A stretch of DNA of 29,690 bases. Source: Acidithiobacillus montserratensis. GTDB lineage: Bacteria > Pseudomonadota > Gammaproteobacteria > Acidithiobacillales > Acidithiobacillaceae. Below the pieces are notes generated by a model that worked only from the letters and a program-made list of their open reading frames with translations, was not told the DNA's origin and did not search any database. Below, one piece after another: positions 1-7,788 of this stretch (position 1 is its first letter; every line of letters begins with the position of its first letter). Location: positions 1 through 29,690 of the forward strand of contig NZ_JABBOU010000001.1 in the NCBI RefSeq assembly GCF_018853465.1, in the 5' to 3' direction. A program made the position numbers and the translations under genes.

Positions 1-21
1 TTTGTCTACCCGGTAGACAAA
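1..21. repeat. 21-bp palindrome, copy 1 (candidate operator)
   Basis: Perfect inverted repeat with arms TTTGTCTACC and GGTAGACAAA around one central C. It stands directly before the first copy of the promoter-like element and the PP-loop gene. Three more copies occur at 1905, 3138 and 3874. A dyad of this form upstream of a promoter suggests an operator for a dimeric regulator, but no regulator can be assigned. Confidence 0.75.
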
Positions 22-32
22 ATTTCATTGCT

Positions 33-55
33 CTGACCCGCCTCTGATCTATACC
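33..55 (+). promoter_or_regulatory. Promoter-like element, copy A
   Basis: Matches the recurrent pattern CTGACCCG-N3-CTGATCTATACC. The TATACC end resembles a -10 box and lies 27 nt before the ATG at 83. A weak TTGCTC at 28-33 sits 16 bp upstream of TATACC and could serve as a -35. Similar copies precede seven other genes in this window. Confidence 0.6.
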
Positions 56-82
56 CCGTGTATTCGTCGCGGGGGGTAATCC

Positions 83-1180
83 ATGGGAGTGAGGCATGTT
101 GTCAGTTTCTCTGGCGGCAAGGATTCAACAGCGACATTGTTGACGGCTTTATCCCGGTTCGGTCGGGAGAATGTGGTGCCCGTATTTTGCGATACGGGCA
201 ACGAGCACGCAGAGATTCATGATTATTTGCGTTACATCGAGGAATCACTAGGCATCCAGATCCTGCGGCTGAAAGCCAACTTTGATGCCGAGATTGCCGC
301 AAAGCGCATGTTCGTTGCCAGAGATCAGCGGGTTGGCCGCAAATATGACACCGAACCCGTTTTTGATGCCCAAGGAAACCCTGTACCGAAGCGAGATGGC
401 AGAGGGAATATCCTCTACCGTGCGGTCAAGCGCGATGGCCTGACCGTGCAGGAACCCATACAGAAAACCCGCAAGGTTGGCGGCGGTCGGCGCGTCCGCT
501 GGACGAATAGAGCCAAGCGTAGGGCGCTGGAAGTGCTTCACCCTACAGGGAACCCCTATTTGGACCTGTGCCTTTGGAAAGGCCGCTTCCCTTCCAGGTT
601 AGCGCAGTTCTGCACGCAAGAACTGAAACGAAACGTAATGGTGGAATACCAGTTGGGACTGGTTGATAGCGGTTATACCGTTGTCAGTTGGCAAGGTATC
701 CGTCGAGATGAGTCGCCAAACCGGAGAAACGCAAAACAGTTTGAGAAAATCGCGCCGCATTACTACATCTATCGCCCTCTTGTTGAGTGGTCGGCGCTGG
801 ATGTCTTTGATTATTGTGGCAAGAGGAAAATACAGCCAAATCCTCTTTATCTTCAGGGATTTTCCAGAGTCGGCTGTATGCCGTGCATCAATTGCAGCAA
901 AAAGGAAATCTGGAATACACATTCCAGAGCGCCGGAATATCTGGAACAGAAAAAAGAATGGGAAATTCTGGTATCGAAGGCGTCTAAGCGTGGATATGCA
1001 ACCTTTTTCAATAAAGACTTACATCAAAAAGGCGCGGCATCCAGTATCGTCTATGAAGCGAACAAAATTGATAGCATCATTATCTGGTCGCGTACTACAC
1101 GCGGCGGAAAGCAGTTCGACATTCTTTCCGACATAGAAGATCCTATGGCTTGTTCGTCATCTTATGGTTTATGTGAATAA
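83..1180 (+). CDS. PP-loop / PAPS reductase-like protein
   Basis: A 365-residue protein of the adenine nucleotide alpha-hydrolase (PP-loop) superfamily, closest in style to plasmid and phage PAPS-reductase-like proteins. The N-terminus carries the ATP-binding PP-loop SGGKDST (residues 9-15), followed by a VFCDTGNEH segment typical of the family. A cysteine cluster GCMPCINC lies near residue 265 and could hold a metal or Fe-S centre. Family members reduce phosphoadenylyl sulfate or take part in sulfur-based nucleic-acid modification (DndC is a relative); the substrate here cannot be told from sequence. The gene begins 27 nt after promoter-like copy A and its end overlaps the open frame of the exonuclease gene, suggesting a two-gene unit. 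The start is taken as the first ATG after the promoter, preceded by a G-rich stretch. Confidence 0.8.
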   Translation: MGVRHVVSFSGGKDSTATLLTALSRFGRENVVPVFCDTGNEHAEIHDYLRYIEESLGIQILRLKANFDAEIAAKRMFVARDQRVGRKYDTEPVFDAQGNPVPKRDGRGNILYRAVKRDGLTVQEPIQKTRKVGGGRRVRWTNRAKRRALEVLHPTGNPYLDLCLWKGRFPSRLAQFCTQELKRNVMVEYQLGLVDSGYTVVSWQGIRRDESPNRRNAKQFEKIAPHYYIYRPLVEWSALDVFDYCGKRKIQPNPLYLQGFSRVGCMPCINCSKKEIWNTHSRAPEYLEQKKEWEILVSKASKRGYATFFNKDLHQKGAASSIVYEANKIDSIIIWSRTTRGGKQFDILSDIEDPMACSSSYGLCE

Positions 1181-1205
1181 TCACTTACGTATGGAGGCTA
1201 TTACC

Positions 1206-1886
1206 GTGCCACAAACCATCATTATCGACACTGAAACCACTGGCCGTAACGAGCCACAGGCTGTGGAGATTGCCTGGATCGCTCCCAACACCCCAGCGCA
1301 ACTGCAAACCGTTGCCGACTTTCAGCAACGCTATTTGCCGGATAAGCCCATTGAGTTTGGCGCCATGGCTACTCACCATATTCTCCCCGCCGACCTCGAA
1401 GGATGCCCATCACCATCGGACTTCGCACTCCCGCCAGATACTGCCTACATCATCGGCCACAATATCGACTACGACTGGCAGGTCATCGGTTCTCCCGACG
1501 TGCGCCGGATCTGTACGCTTGCCATGGCACGCCGAATATGGCCCAACACCGACAGCCATAGCCTGTCTGCTCTGACCTATTTTCTTGCTACCGATCTGGA
1601 CAAGGCCCGCAGGGCGATTCAGAACGCGCATAGTGCCTGGCACGACATACACTTCACCCGCGATCTGCTTGCTTGCATTCTGAAAGAACACCCTGTGGAT
1701 TCCTGGGACGAACTCTGGCATTTCAGTGAAGATTGCCGCATTCCGACGCACATGCCTTTTGGTAAGCACCGTGGTGTTCCGATTCCCGATTTGCCAGCAG
1801 ACTATGTTGCCTGGGCCAGGCGCAATCTGCCCGACATGGACCCGTACCTGCGTACTGCGCTGAACAGAGCTTTCCCCAGCGCGTAA
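1206..1886 (+). CDS. DEDDh 3'-5' exonuclease, ExoX-like
   Basis: A 226-residue DnaQ-superfamily exonuclease. The Exo I motif DTET is at residues 8-11, the Exo II region contains HNIDYD, and the Exo III motif is H-SAWH-D (H-x4-D), so all DEDDh metal ligands appear present. The C-terminal 45 residues contain a FGKHRG...LPADYVAWA segment, as in the C-terminal extension of ExoX-type proteins. The GTG at 1206 is chosen because GGAGG lies 8 nt upstream and the catalytic domain begins at once; an ATG at 1191 in the same frame would lose that spacing. It follows the PP-loop gene by 25 nt. It probably degrades single-stranded or mismatched DNA; its role on the plasmid is inferred to be DNA maintenance. 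Confidence 0.85.
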   Translation: MPQTIIIDTETTGRNEPQAVEIAWIAPNTPAQLQTVADFQQRYLPDKPIEFGAMATHHILPADLEGCPSPSDFALPPDTAYIIGHNIDYDWQVIGSPDVRRICTLAMARRIWPNTDSHSLSALTYFLATDLDKARRAIQNAHSAWHDIHFTRDLLACILKEHPVDSWDELWHFSEDCRIPTHMPFGKHRGVPIPDLPADYVAWARRNLPDMDPYLRTALNRAFPSA

Positions 1887-1904
1887 ATGTTGGGTGATCG
1901 CCAC

Positions 1905-1925
1905 TTTGTTTACCCGGTAGACAAA
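1905..1925. repeat. 21-bp palindrome, copy 2
   Basis: Same dyad as at position 1 with one change in the left arm (TTTGTTTACC). It is again followed at the same distance by the promoter-like element, here in front of the SET-domain gene. Confidence 0.7.
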
Positions 1926-1935
1926 ATTTCATCTC

Positions 1936-1958
1936 CTGACCCGATCCTGATCTATACC
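1936..1958 (+). promoter_or_regulatory. Promoter-like element, copy B
   Basis: CTGACCCG-ATC-CTGATCTATACC. This copy is identical over its first 18 bases to the 3' part of two spacers in the large I-F array (23990-24007 and 26151-26168). The start codon of the SET gene is 69 nt downstream. Confidence 0.6.
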
Positions 1959-2027
1959 GGGGTCGGTGTTCCGCTGTAGCGGTCAAACATTTGGTAATCA
2001 CCAAAATCCGAACGGGAGCAAAAGGAT

Positions 2028-2561
2028 ATGTCAGGAATAGATGTTGTGGCGGAAGTCAGTTCATCAATTTCTCTGCCGGAATTGGAAAATCCGGCAAAGA
2101 GCAGAAAACCCATTTGGCCGGTAATGCTTTTGGAGCCATGGCTTCGGATTGGTCCCAGCCCGGTTCATGGATTTGGGGCTTTTGCCAATAGTTCTCTGCC
2201 AGCAGGAGCCACTATCGTTCATCTGGACGGTCAAGTCCTGACCATTGGCGATATTGCCAAATTGACGCAAACATTGCGTCATGGAATCGACGATCATCTG
2301 TTGAATTATTTTTTCATGGAATGGAATTTTATTCCCATCCCAGAGAATCGAAACCGGGTATTGGCACGCCCATTTCGCACGGTGTACAGTTACCTGAATC
2401 ACTCCAGAGACCCAAACTGCAAGGTAGCGGGTTCCTATCCCGGCACGTTTCGTGTAGAAACCATCCGTGATGTTTCCGCGCAGGAGGAGTTGTTTTTGAA
2501 CTACCTGGAGGAAGAGATTCCCCATTGGTATCTCAATGGGCACGGCGCAAGCTACCTGTAA
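2028..2561 (+). CDS. SET-domain protein (putative lysine methyltransferase)
   Basis: A 177-residue protein with a compact SET domain. It has the N-terminal SET signature SPVHGFGAFANSSLPAGATI (residues 44-63), the cofactor/active-site motif YLNHSRDPNC (about residue 123) and the closing ELFLNY segment. Family members transfer methyl groups from S-adenosylmethionine to protein lysines. The cysteine-rich post-SET region of eukaryotic enzymes is absent, as is usual for bacterial single-domain forms. AAAGGA lies just before the ATG. The 3' end overlaps the uracil-DNA glycosylase gene by 26 bp, so the two are probably cotranscribed from promoter-like copy B. The target protein is unknown. Confidence 0.8.
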   Translation: MSGIDVVAEVSSSISLPELENPAKSRKPIWPVMLLEPWLRIGPSPVHGFGAFANSSLPAGATIVHLDGQVLTIGDIAKLTQTLRHGIDDHLLNYFFMEWNFIPIPENRNRVLARPFRTVYSYLNHSRDPNCKVAGSYPGTFRVETIRDVSAQEELFLNYLEEEIPHWYLNGHGASYL

Positions 2562-3153
2562 CCGATGCCAGGCGCTCTGTGCGTCACGGTCGCAGATTGT
2601 CATGGCTGATCCGGTTTTGCACGGATTGCTGGTGATTGGAGAAGCCCCTGGCGCGGACGAAGATCGGGAAGGAAAAGGCTTTGTTGGTCGGTCTGGAAAA
2701 CTTCTACAGAATCTTTTGGGACAGCATGGGTTCGTTCGTGGCAGGGACTATGGTTGTGCCAATGTCGTTCGTTGTCGCCCGGCAGGGAACCGGCCACCGT
2801 CCGCCGCGGAGACTTGGGATTGCCTTCCTTATCTGGCACAGACCATTGCAACCTCTTGTCCCTGTGTCATTCTGTGCGTGGGTCGTTCCGCCTCTACCAT
2901 TTTCCTGGGATCTGGCACCCTGCTGTCGCATATTCTGGATGCAGACGGCAGGCAAAAGGCTGGATACCCCGATTTGCACCCACAACTACTTCCGGTTTCC
3001 GCCGTCATTACCCAAATTCCTGTCATTCCGATGCCCCATACCAGCCCATTGGCATGGAACCGCGTTTCACCAGACGGGCGTGGATGGGCAGAGATCGGAC
3101 GTGCGCAGGTGAACCGTGCGGTTACCCTGGCGGGCGTTTTGTCTACCCGGTAG
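2536..3153 (+). CDS. Family 4 uracil-DNA glycosylase
   Basis: A 205-residue enzyme that would remove uracil from DNA to start base-excision repair. The active-site motif GEAPGADED is at residues 35-43, followed by GKGFVGRSGKLL. Four cysteines (8, 11, 80, 96) show the spacing of the family-4 Fe-S cluster. The CRP-GNR segment at 80-86 is also typical. The second active-site motif reads PHTSPLAWN where many relatives have HPS or HPA, a modest divergence. The start at 2536 is kept because it includes the first cysteine pair, although it overlaps the SET gene. The stop codon lies inside palindrome copy 3. Confidence 0.87.
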   Translation: MGTAQATCNRCQALCASRSQIVMADPVLHGLLVIGEAPGADEDREGKGFVGRSGKLLQNLLGQHGFVRGRDYGCANVVRCRPAGNRPPSAAETWDCLPYLAQTIATSCPCVILCVGRSASTIFLGSGTLLSHILDADGRQKAGYPDLHPQLLPVSAVITQIPVIPMPHTSPLAWNRVSPDGRGWAEIGRAQVNRAVTLAGVLSTR

Positions 3154-3158
3154 AAAAA
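3138..3158. repeat. 21-bp palindrome, copy 3 (imperfect)
   Basis: Left arm TTTGTCTACC is intact; the right arm is changed to GGTAGAAAAA. The copy overlaps the last codons and the TAG stop of the uracil-DNA glycosylase gene and lies between it and the convergent EAL gene. No promoter-like element follows this copy. Confidence 0.65.
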
Positions 3159-3162
3159 ATCC

Positions 3163-3789
3163 CTACCGAAAGAACCATCCCTGGCCCAGGTGCGCTCCGC
3201 CATCCTGGGCGATGCGGTAATCCTCTTCTGTCTCGATCCACTCCGCGATGACCTGAGTTTCGTGCATCGACAGGTGCTGGCAGAGGCCGCGTAGGAAATC
3301 CGGTCCGTATTCCCGCGCTCTCTGAAAATAGGCACCGTCGATCTTGCAGAACCGGTGTTTTATCGCCCCGGCGCGGCCCAGACCGTCAACCCCATCCTGT
3401 GAGGCAACATCGTCTATGGCAAGCCCGAAGCCCATCCCTTTCAGGAAGTTGAGTTTCACGATCACGTCCACAAATCGTTCGTGCAAGAAATCCTGTTCCG
3501 TCCACTCGATAATGATCCGGTCTGCGTAGTCGCGCAGTTGGCGAACGCTACGCAGGATGTTGTGATTGAGGATTTGCTCTCCGCTCAGGTTAAAAAATAG
3601 CAAGCCTGGTGTGGATGCCAATATCTTTGGTATCTCCACCGAGAGCCACCCATACCAGAGTTCCCACTCTTTCGGGGTCCATTGCGGGCATGTGGTTTTT
3701 CCTGCGAGCAGTTCGTTTCCAATGGCCTCTCCTGTGGAGAGGTTGACTATGGGCTCCAGCCGGTAGTCCGTAGCGATATCTGTTGGCAT
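3163..3789 (-). CDS. EAL-domain protein (cyclic-di-GMP phosphodiesterase-like)
   Basis: A 208-residue stand-alone EAL domain. The signature EAL reads ELL (residues 26-28). Other expected active-site residues are visible: N in FFNLSGEQI, E in IEWTEQ, DD in AIDDVAS, K in CKIDGAYF, E in AEWIETEE, and a final LGQGWFF matching the QGY region. The usual DDFG is DDVA. The enzyme could hydrolyse cyclic di-GMP or only bind it. No sensory or membrane domain is present. It is transcribed leftward from an element whose GATCTATACC core is on the minus strand 33 nt upstream, and it converges on the glycosylase gene. Confidence 0.8.
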   Translation of the reverse strand: MPTDIATDYRLEPIVNLSTGEAIGNELLAGKTTCPQWTPKEWELWYGWLSVEIPKILASTPGLLFFNLSGEQILNHNILRSVRQLRDYADRIIIEWTEQDFLHERFVDVIVKLNFLKGMGFGLAIDDVASQDGVDGLGRAGAIKHRFCKIDGAYFQRAREYGPDFLRGLCQHLSMHETQVIAEWIETEEDYRIAQDGGAHLGQGWFFR

Positions 3790-3822
3790 TGGTCATCCCT
3801 ATGTCCATGTTGTGTGTGTGAC

Positions 3823-3834
3823 GGTATAGATCGG
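3823..3834 (-). promoter_or_regulatory. Promoter-like core on the minus strand, copy J
   Basis: Read on the minus strand this is CCGATCTATACC, the core of the recurrent element, 33 nt before the ATG of the EAL gene. The CTGACCCG half is not conserved here, so the essential part may be the GATCTATACC core. Confidence 0.5.
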
Positions 3835-3873
3835 CGAGACTTCGCCCGGCATTCCCGGTGCCGTCTTGTCGTT

Positions 3874-3894
3874 TTCGTCTACCGGGTAGACAAA
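3874..3894. repeat. 21-bp palindrome, copy 4
   Basis: Dyad with arms TTCGTCTACC and GGTAGACAAA and a central G. It lies between the divergently oriented EAL and helicase genes, with a promoter-like core on each side, so one site could control both. Confidence 0.7.
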
Positions 3895-3904
3895 TCTTCT
3901 CCGT

Positions 3905-3927
3905 CTGACCCGCATCTGATCTATACC
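3905..3927 (+). promoter_or_regulatory. Promoter-like element, copy C
   Basis: CTGACCCG-CAT-CTGATCTATACC, 30 nt before the helicase start codon and 10 bp after palindrome copy 4. Confidence 0.6.
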
Positions 3928-3957
3928 AAACCGGAACAATGGCGTTTGGATTGTGAT

Positions 3958-5466
3958 ATGCAACTGACGGACGAGCAGAAAGCGGCGGTAGCGATGGCGA
4001 TGCGTCGTGAGAGTTTTAAGATCTCTGCCCTAGCGGGGACGGGGAAGACTACGACACTGGTGGCGATTGCCAGTGCTCTTCCTGGTCTTCGCGGGCTGTA
4101 TCTGTCTTTCAACAAGATCATCGCGTTGGAGGCGCAAAAGAAATTCTCTGGTACGGGTTGCGAGGCGCGGACATTTCATTCGTTGGCGTTTTCCGGATTC
4201 GGGAAAAAATATGGGGCGAGACTGAACAAGCGCCTGAACCCGGGATATCTTCGGTCCCGTTTTCATATTACGGGAGATCATGCCTTCACGCTTTCTGAAA
4301 TGGTATTGGGGACGGTTGGGAAGTTCCTGCGAACGGCGGATAATACGGTATCCATGGATCATATCCATTGGGGCGATATGTGCGCTTCCGCTTTCGCCAT
4401 GAAAAAAGAGCTGGACGAAGCCGCGAGATATATTTCTGATGATGATCTGTCTGAGAAGTCCAAAAACAATCAGCTTCGCGCCAGAGCCGATATGGAGGTC
4501 AAACTCTGTCATCGGTTAAGCAAGGAAGCAGTAAAGATGGCACAAACCGTCTTTGAAGAAATGTCCCGGACGGGGAGCGATGTTCCGGTTTCTCACGATC
4601 TTTATTTGCGTGAATACATTCTGACAAAGCCGGACTTGTCAAGAAGTTATGACTATCTGCTTTTTGACGAAGCGCAGGATGCGGACGGACTGATGCTGCT
4701 GTTGACGGAGGCGCAAAAAATCCCTGTGTTTTACGTCGGCGATGCCTTTCAACAGATTTATGCGTGGCGTGGGGCGAAAAATGCCATGCAGTCATTGGAT
4801 CTGCCAGAGACTCAGTTGACTACCAGTTTCCGGTTCGGTCAAGAGATCGCAGACGATGCAAATGTGGTGTTGGAATCGTTGGGGGCCAGACATTTTTTGC
4901 GGGGGCGCCCAGGTTTTACTTCTCGGGTATTGGTGGGCGGCGGGGGTAAGGCCGTAATCTCACGGACCAATGAGGGAGTGATGGCAAGTATCCAGGCCGC
5001 ACTGTCGCGTGGGGTCAGGGCCGGAGCCAGCGGCAGGCGGGGGATTCTCGGTTTTTTGCGGGACTATGAGAGTCTGGTGAATGGCCGTCCGACCGGGGCA
5101 TTCTCCCTGTTTAAGGACGATGGGGATTTGCGCTCGTTTGCCGACAGCGATGGTGGGAAGGATCTGGCGGTGTTTTTGAAACTGGTGGATACCTACGGAC
5201 TGGATGAACTTCGTGATGCCATGGAGCGGGTCGTGGATCTGGATACGGACAAGGACGCCTGGCGTGGTTGCGATCATATCGCCATTACGGCGCACAAGAG
5301 CAAAGGCATGGAGTTTGACGAGGTCAGCCTTGCCGAAGATCTCTTTTTCCCCAAGCGGCTGGAAAGCGAGGAGGAGCGACGCTTGTTGTATGTGGCCAAA
5401 ACACGGGCGATCAGGGTCTTGCATCAGCCGATGATGGGGCTTGGCATGCGGACAGATTCCAAATGA
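3958..5466 (+). CDS. UvrD/Rep-type superfamily 1 DNA helicase
   Basis: A 502-residue SF1A helicase, shorter than chromosomal UvrD or Rep (about 700 residues). Visible motifs are the Q-motif LTDEQKAAV at the start, Walker A SALAGTGKTT (residues 23-32), motif II LLFDEAQD, motif III GDAFQQIYAWRGA, motif IV-like TTSFRFG, motif V AHKSKGMEFDEV and motif VI RRLLYVAKTRA. It should unwind DNA 3' to 5' with ATP. The open frame extends upstream through the promoter region, but the ATG at 3958 starts directly before the Q-motif and lies after promoter-like copy C, so it is the likely start; the ribosome site is weak. Its stop overlaps the start of the PsiE-like gene (ATGA). The family also includes F-box-helicase-like proteins, so the exact subfamily is open. 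Confidence 0.88.
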   Translation: MQLTDEQKAAVAMAMRRESFKISALAGTGKTTTLVAIASALPGLRGLYLSFNKIIALEAQKKFSGTGCEARTFHSLAFSGFGKKYGARLNKRLNPGYLRSRFHITGDHAFTLSEMVLGTVGKFLRTADNTVSMDHIHWGDMCASAFAMKKELDEAARYISDDDLSEKSKNNQLRARADMEVKLCHRLSKEAVKMAQTVFEEMSRTGSDVPVSHDLYLREYILTKPDLSRSYDYLLFDEAQDADGLMLLLTEAQKIPVFYVGDAFQQIYAWRGAKNAMQSLDLPETQLTTSFRFGQEIADDANVVLESLGARHFLRGRPGFTSRVLVGGGGKAVISRTNEGVMASIQAALSRGVRAGASGRRGILGFLRDYESLVNGRPTGAFSLFKDDGDLRSFADSDGGKDLAVFLKLVDTYGLDELRDAMERVVDLDTDKDAWRGCDHIAITAHKSKGMEFDEVSLAEDLFFPKRLESEEERRLLYVAKTRAIRVLHQPMMGLGMRTDSK

Positions 5467-5909
5467 TTGGCCCAGTCAGACTCATGGGAATTCATGCCAG
5501 AAGTGGCACGCAGCGAATTACCCGCCTGACGGAGTTGTTCGAGTTGTGGCTTTCGGTTCTTGTGCTGGCCCTGGCGTTGGCACTGAGTTGCCATGTGCTG
5601 ATATTGCTGGTCCACCTGCCGCTACTGTCACCAGACAGTCTTTCGGTGCGTCCGGTGGTGGTGGAACTGCTGGATGTCCTGATCCTGTTGGAAATCTCGC
5701 AAGTATTTCTGGGGCTGGAACTGCGGCACCGGTTGAATCTGATTTTATTGCTGGATACCGCCGCCACGTTTGCTATCCGGGAGATCATCGTCACGCTTTT
5801 CTCCCATGGGCAGGAACTGGGGTTATGTCTGATTACCCTGGTGGCGACGATCACTCTCCGCATTGCTTGCGCCAAAATGGGCGGGTGTAAAAATGACGTG
5901 GAAATCTAA
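5463..5909 (+). CDS. PsiE-like membrane protein
   Basis: A 148-residue integral membrane protein with about four hydrophobic segments (near residues 27-50, 66-84, 92-112 and 118-135). The stretch LRHRLNLILLLDTAATFAIR and the following EIIVTL resemble the phosphate-starvation-inducible PsiE family, whose biochemical role is not established. The ATG overlaps the helicase stop (ATGA), indicating translational coupling, and the 3' end overlaps the start of the TraB-like gene. An overlapping 149-codon frame on the same strand is discarded because this frame has clear membrane segments and a family match. Confidence 0.65.
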   Translation: MIGPVRLMGIHARSGTQRITRLTELFELWLSVLVLALALALSCHVLILLVHLPLLSPDSLSVRPVVVELLDVLILLEISQVFLGLELRHRLNLILLLDTAATFAIREIIVTLFSHGQELGLCLITLVATITLRIACAKMGGCKNDVEI

Positions 5910-7251
5910 GGCGGCATTGCCATTCGCTTTTCTTCTTGGCGGGATGATTGGCCTGCTGGCCTGGCCGTGCGCCATCGGCCTGGCGCCACTGGCGTTGGTG
6001 GCCCTGCCATTCTGGGGTCGTCGCCATTGGGCTGCGCCGTTCCTCTCGATGTTGGGCTATCATCTGGCAACAACCTACGGGCTGATTCACGGCACGGATG
6101 ATTTCTTCCCGCACGCAGGGCTTCTTTTGGGGTTGGGTTTCTGGTCCGGTTCTTCCCTGCTCTTTGCCTTGCCTTACCTGTTTTATACGCCGCTGTCGCT
6201 GTGGCTTTCCACAATAACACCAAAAGCCGTTGCCGCCATTACGACCACTGTACTGCTGTCCGCTATCTCGACCATCCTGCCGCCATTGGGTCTGGTTGGT
6301 TGGACAAGCCCGTGGATTGGCGCACTGCCTGGTGGATGGTGGGCCATGCTTCTGGTCCTGCTGGCTGTGGGCTTTGTGGGTAAGAACAAGTTGTCTATCG
6401 CTGATATTCCTGCCTGGATTCTGATTTCCGTGTTGTTGTGGGGCGCGTTTTTCCTGCGTGACCATCTTTGGCTGGCAGGGATTGTCGCGGTCGGGTTCCT
6501 CGTTTTCTCTTTTGCGCTCGACACGTTCCCGAGCGCAACAATCTTCACGATTGACGTACTGCACGAGGGCCGCTTAGGTGCCGTCATCGGCTGCCTGTTG
6601 TTCGCAACCATGCTGCCGCATACTGCGCCGAAACTCCCTGCCCACTGGACGGCCATTAACGCCAAGTACGGTGAACTCTCCGGACTGTCCTACGTGGAAG
6701 CCAGCATGAAACTCGCGCCGCAAGTGCTACACGACTTCCGGCACGGTTCGCAAGTCGTGCTCACTCCGGAGTCCATCGCTGGCCCCTGGTACGTCGGCAC
6801 GAAAGCCGTCTGGAAGCCGGTGCTGGACTACACGGCCAGCCATCATGGCAAGGTAGCCCTGATTGGCGCGGACATTCCCAATGCTACCGGCGGACTCATC
6901 GATGCGCTGGTGGAAATGCACGATGGCAAGGAAACCATCCTGCCCGACCGGATCCCTGTGCCGTTCTCGATGTGGCATCCGTGGCGCCCTTTTCAAAGTT
7001 TCCCCATGCGCGTTTTTGGCAAGCCGGAAATCGGGCAGGTGGGGAAAACCAGAATCGGTTATCTGATTTGCTATGAACAACTGCTGATGTGGCCCGCCCT
7101 GGGTCTGATTGGTGAGCACATGCAAGTCCTGCTGGCCCCGGCGAATGACTGGTGGGCGGAGGGCACGGACATTCCGGCCATCCAGCGAGCGTCTGCAAAG
7201 GCGTGGGGGAATTTTCTGGGCGTGCCGGTGCTGTTCGCGGTGAACAGGTGA
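5893..7251 (+). CDS. traB: TraB-like conjugation protein (Lnt/nitrilase fold)
   Basis: A 452-residue inner-membrane protein. The first half has six to eight membrane helices, followed by a C-terminal nitrilase-like domain as in apolipoprotein N-acyltransferase and in TraB of P-type conjugation systems. The glutamate of the nitrilase triad is in LTPESIAG and the cysteine in YLICYEQLL. The region that in Lnt carries the lysine (KRHLVPFGE) reads DRIPVPFSMW, so the lysine seems replaced. The acyltransferase reaction may therefore not be conserved. The ATG at 5893 is preferred to the one at 5863 since the first helix follows it directly; both overlap the PsiE gene. The small membrane gene at 7260 and the TraF gene downstream support a conjugation setting. 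Confidence 0.75.
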   Translation: MTWKSKAALPFAFLLGGMIGLLAWPCAIGLAPLALVALPFWGRRHWAAPFLSMLGYHLATTYGLIHGTDDFFPHAGLLLGLGFWSGSSLLFALPYLFYTPLSLWLSTITPKAVAAITTTVLLSAISTILPPLGLVGWTSPWIGALPGGWWAMLLVLLAVGFVGKNKLSIADIPAWILISVLLWGAFFLRDHLWLAGIVAVGFLVFSFALDTFPSATIFTIDVLHEGRLGAVIGCLLFATMLPHTAPKLPAHWTAINAKYGELSGLSYVEASMKLAPQVLHDFRHGSQVVLTPESIAGPWYVGTKAVWKPVLDYTASHHGKVALIGADIPNATGGLIDALVEMHDGKETILPDRIPVPFSMWHPWRPFQSFPMRVFGKPEIGQVGKTRIGYLICYEQLLMWPALGLIGEHMQVLLAPANDWWAEGTDIPAIQRASAKAWGNFLGVPVLFAVNR

Positions 7252-7259
7252 GGTGATTT

Positions 7260-7658
7260 ATGCTTTTTTATGTTTGGATGCTTATTGTAGTGTTTTCCAT
7301 GCTGATTCCGCCGATTCTGCTGGTTCTTCCTGCAAGACTGCGTTTTTGGGCATGGAATTTGTTGCCTGTGCTGCTTTTTGTGGAGGCAGGTATGGCGTTG
7401 GCCGTGCATTATCATTTATTAAGTGCTGTGTTTCCATATCACCAGTGGATTTTGGAGTGGGCCAAATTCGAGGCTTATGGACTCTGTATCACAACGGTGG
7501 TGGCTCTGCTCATAAATTTGTTTTTCCGGACATTTCTCGGCGAGCGAATAATTAGAAACCTGAGAACTTGTTTTCTTGTGTCGGTGATGGAATTACTGAT
7601 TTTGGTTGTTTCTGTTGGTTTTGCCTATGGGTTGCGCGTGGTGCATCCAGATATTTAG
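7260..7658 (+). CDS. Small integral membrane protein, unknown function
   Basis: A 132-residue protein with four predicted membrane helices (about residues 3-24, 33-50, 74-92 and 103-126) and few charged residues. A GAGGTG ribosome site lies just before the ATG. It starts 8 nt after the TraB-like gene, so it is probably in the same operon. I do not recognise a family; a conjugation-accessory or entry-related role is possible from context only. Confidence 0.6.
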   Translation: MLFYVWMLIVVFSMLIPPILLVLPARLRFWAWNLLPVLLFVEAGMALAVHYHLLSAVFPYHQWILEWAKFEAYGLCITTVVALLINLFFRTFLGERIIRNLRTCFLVSVMELLILVVSVGFAYGLRVVHPDI

Positions 7659-7788
7659 TTGCTGGTATTCGTGACTGGCGGTTTTTCTTCGTATGGTCCT
7701 GCTCATTGCGATTGCTCCTGGTATTCGGTTCTACAATCGCATGGGGAGCTTCCTTTTCTGTCCGTGAATGTCCGTCGTAACAGTTCTC

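Noticed and set aside
1936..1958. Self-targeting of promoter copy B by I-F spacers
   Set aside because: Only the 18 PAM-distal bases match; the seed end of both spacers has no match here.
3138..3158. Palindrome as a transcription terminator
   Set aside because: Arms of 9-10 bp with a loop of at most three bases, and identical copies stand before promoters, so an operator or border role fits better.
5441..5890. 149-codon frame overlapping the PsiE-like gene
   Set aside because: Glycine-rich composition without family match; the other frame has membrane helices and a coupled start.
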